A stretch of DNA of 64,000 bases. Source: Fontimonas thermophila. Its GTDB lineage: Bacteria > Pseudomonadota > Gammaproteobacteria > Nevskiales > Nevskiaceae. The stretch is from assembly GCF_900113085.1 (NCBI RefSeq), contig NZ_FOOC01000003.1, positions 248,001 to 312,000 of the forward strand, written 5' to 3'. The translations under genes were made by a program, and so were the position numbers. Below are positions 63,821 through 64,000 of the stretch, in pieces (positions within the stretch are counted from its first letter, which is position 1; every line of letters starts with the position of its first letter). The notes below the pieces were generated by a model. That model ran no database searches. It was not told the origin of the DNA and worked only from the letters and a program-made list of their open reading frames with translations.

Positions 63821-64000
63821 ATGTCCCGTTGGCGTCCTCCTCCAGAGAAATCCTCGCCGTACATCACTGCGCAAGGCCATGCGCGCCTGAAGGCTGAGTT
63901 CGAATATCTGTGGCGCGAACGCCGGCCGGAAGTGGTCAAGGCGCTGGCTGCCGCCGCCGCGGAAGGCGACCGCAGCGAGAATGCCGAGTACCAGTACCGC
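63821..64000 (+). CDS. greB: Transcription elongation factor GreB, N-terminal part
   Basis: The first 60 codons of a gene that runs out of the window. It reads [20 protein letters not shown], followed by [26 protein letters not shown]. The ITxxGxxxLxxEL..L and [14 protein letters not shown] motifs belong to the GreA/GreB coiled coil that enters the RNA polymerase secondary channel. [13 protein letters not shown] rather than EGDLKENAEYHAA identifies GreB. It starts 62 bases after the SDR gene. Confidence 0.93.
   Translation, partial: MSRWRPPPEKSSPYITAQGHARLKAEFEYLWRERRPEVVKALAAAAAEGDRSENAEYQYR

Overview
The window is a GC-rich, densely coded stretch of a gammaproteobacterial chromosome. No rRNA, tRNA, insertion sequence, integrase, phage gene or CRISPR array was recognised. 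Two blocks follow gene orders known from Pseudomonas and relatives: lpxK-Trm112-kdsB...rne-rluC-HAD-yceF-yceD-rpmF-plsX, and clpS-clpA-infA-bpt-aat-ftsK-lolA-rarA-crcB-serS...cysG. The protein families (MsbA/LpxK/KdsB, a GspC-F secretion system, CysB, ClpS/ClpA with Bpt and Aat) fit a non-enteric gammaproteobacterium. A Salinisphaerales/Nevskiales-like or Xanthomonad-like lineage is possible, but the genus cannot be fixed from sequence reading alone.

Layout. 1-4290: end of a DUF1499 gene, hinT on the minus strand, then the overlapping lipid A/KDO operon msbA-lpxK-Trm112-kdsB. 4395-11064: an iron-acquisition operon behind a sigma70-like promoter and a Fur box. It encodes a TonB-dependent receptor (interrupted by a one-base frameshift in a G7 tract), a PiuC-type Fe(II)/2OG hydroxylase, a PepSY-type membrane protein, DUF2271 and DUF4198 exported proteins, and a membrane-anchored diflavin reductase. 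It lies exactly where Pseudomonas carries ptpA-murB. 11082-18222: rne (minus), then rluC, a HAD phosphatase, yceF, yceD, rpmF and plsX. 18245-24780 (minus): a TauE/SafE exporter and a partial type II secretion operon gspC-D-E-F. 24902-28329: a CHASE2 adenylate cyclase and a glutaryl-CoA dehydrogenase-like enzyme.

28480-32965 is an N-end-rule cluster: clpS and clpA (adaptor and unfoldase), infA, bpt and aat (leucyl-tRNA transferases). 33038-39695 holds a small unknown gene, ftsK, lolA, rarA, crcB and serS. 39817-41001 holds two exported proteins of unknown function, closed by a clear intrinsic terminator. 41146-45972 is sulfate assimilation and siroheme: a DUF934 protein, cysI, cysB and divergent cysG. 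45979-49106 (minus) is xseB-ispA-dxs. 49256-54464 is parE, parC and htpX. 54632-57019 is a DUF1800/DUF1501 pair, the first apparently N-terminally truncated. 57114-59160 (minus) holds a GLYK-like kinase and a ketopantoate reductase. 59310-62825 is a LolA-like exported protein plus an RND/MMPL transporter fused to a cyclic-nucleotide-binding domain. The window ends with an SDR enzyme and the start of greB.

The most unusual points are the frameshifted receptor at the head of a Fur-controlled operon whose DUF2271/DUF4198 members lack an assigned job, the transporter-cNMP fusion in a window that also encodes an adenylate cyclase, the gspCDEF-only secretion locus, and the orphan exported pair at 39817-40950. 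Most of the rest is conserved core genome.
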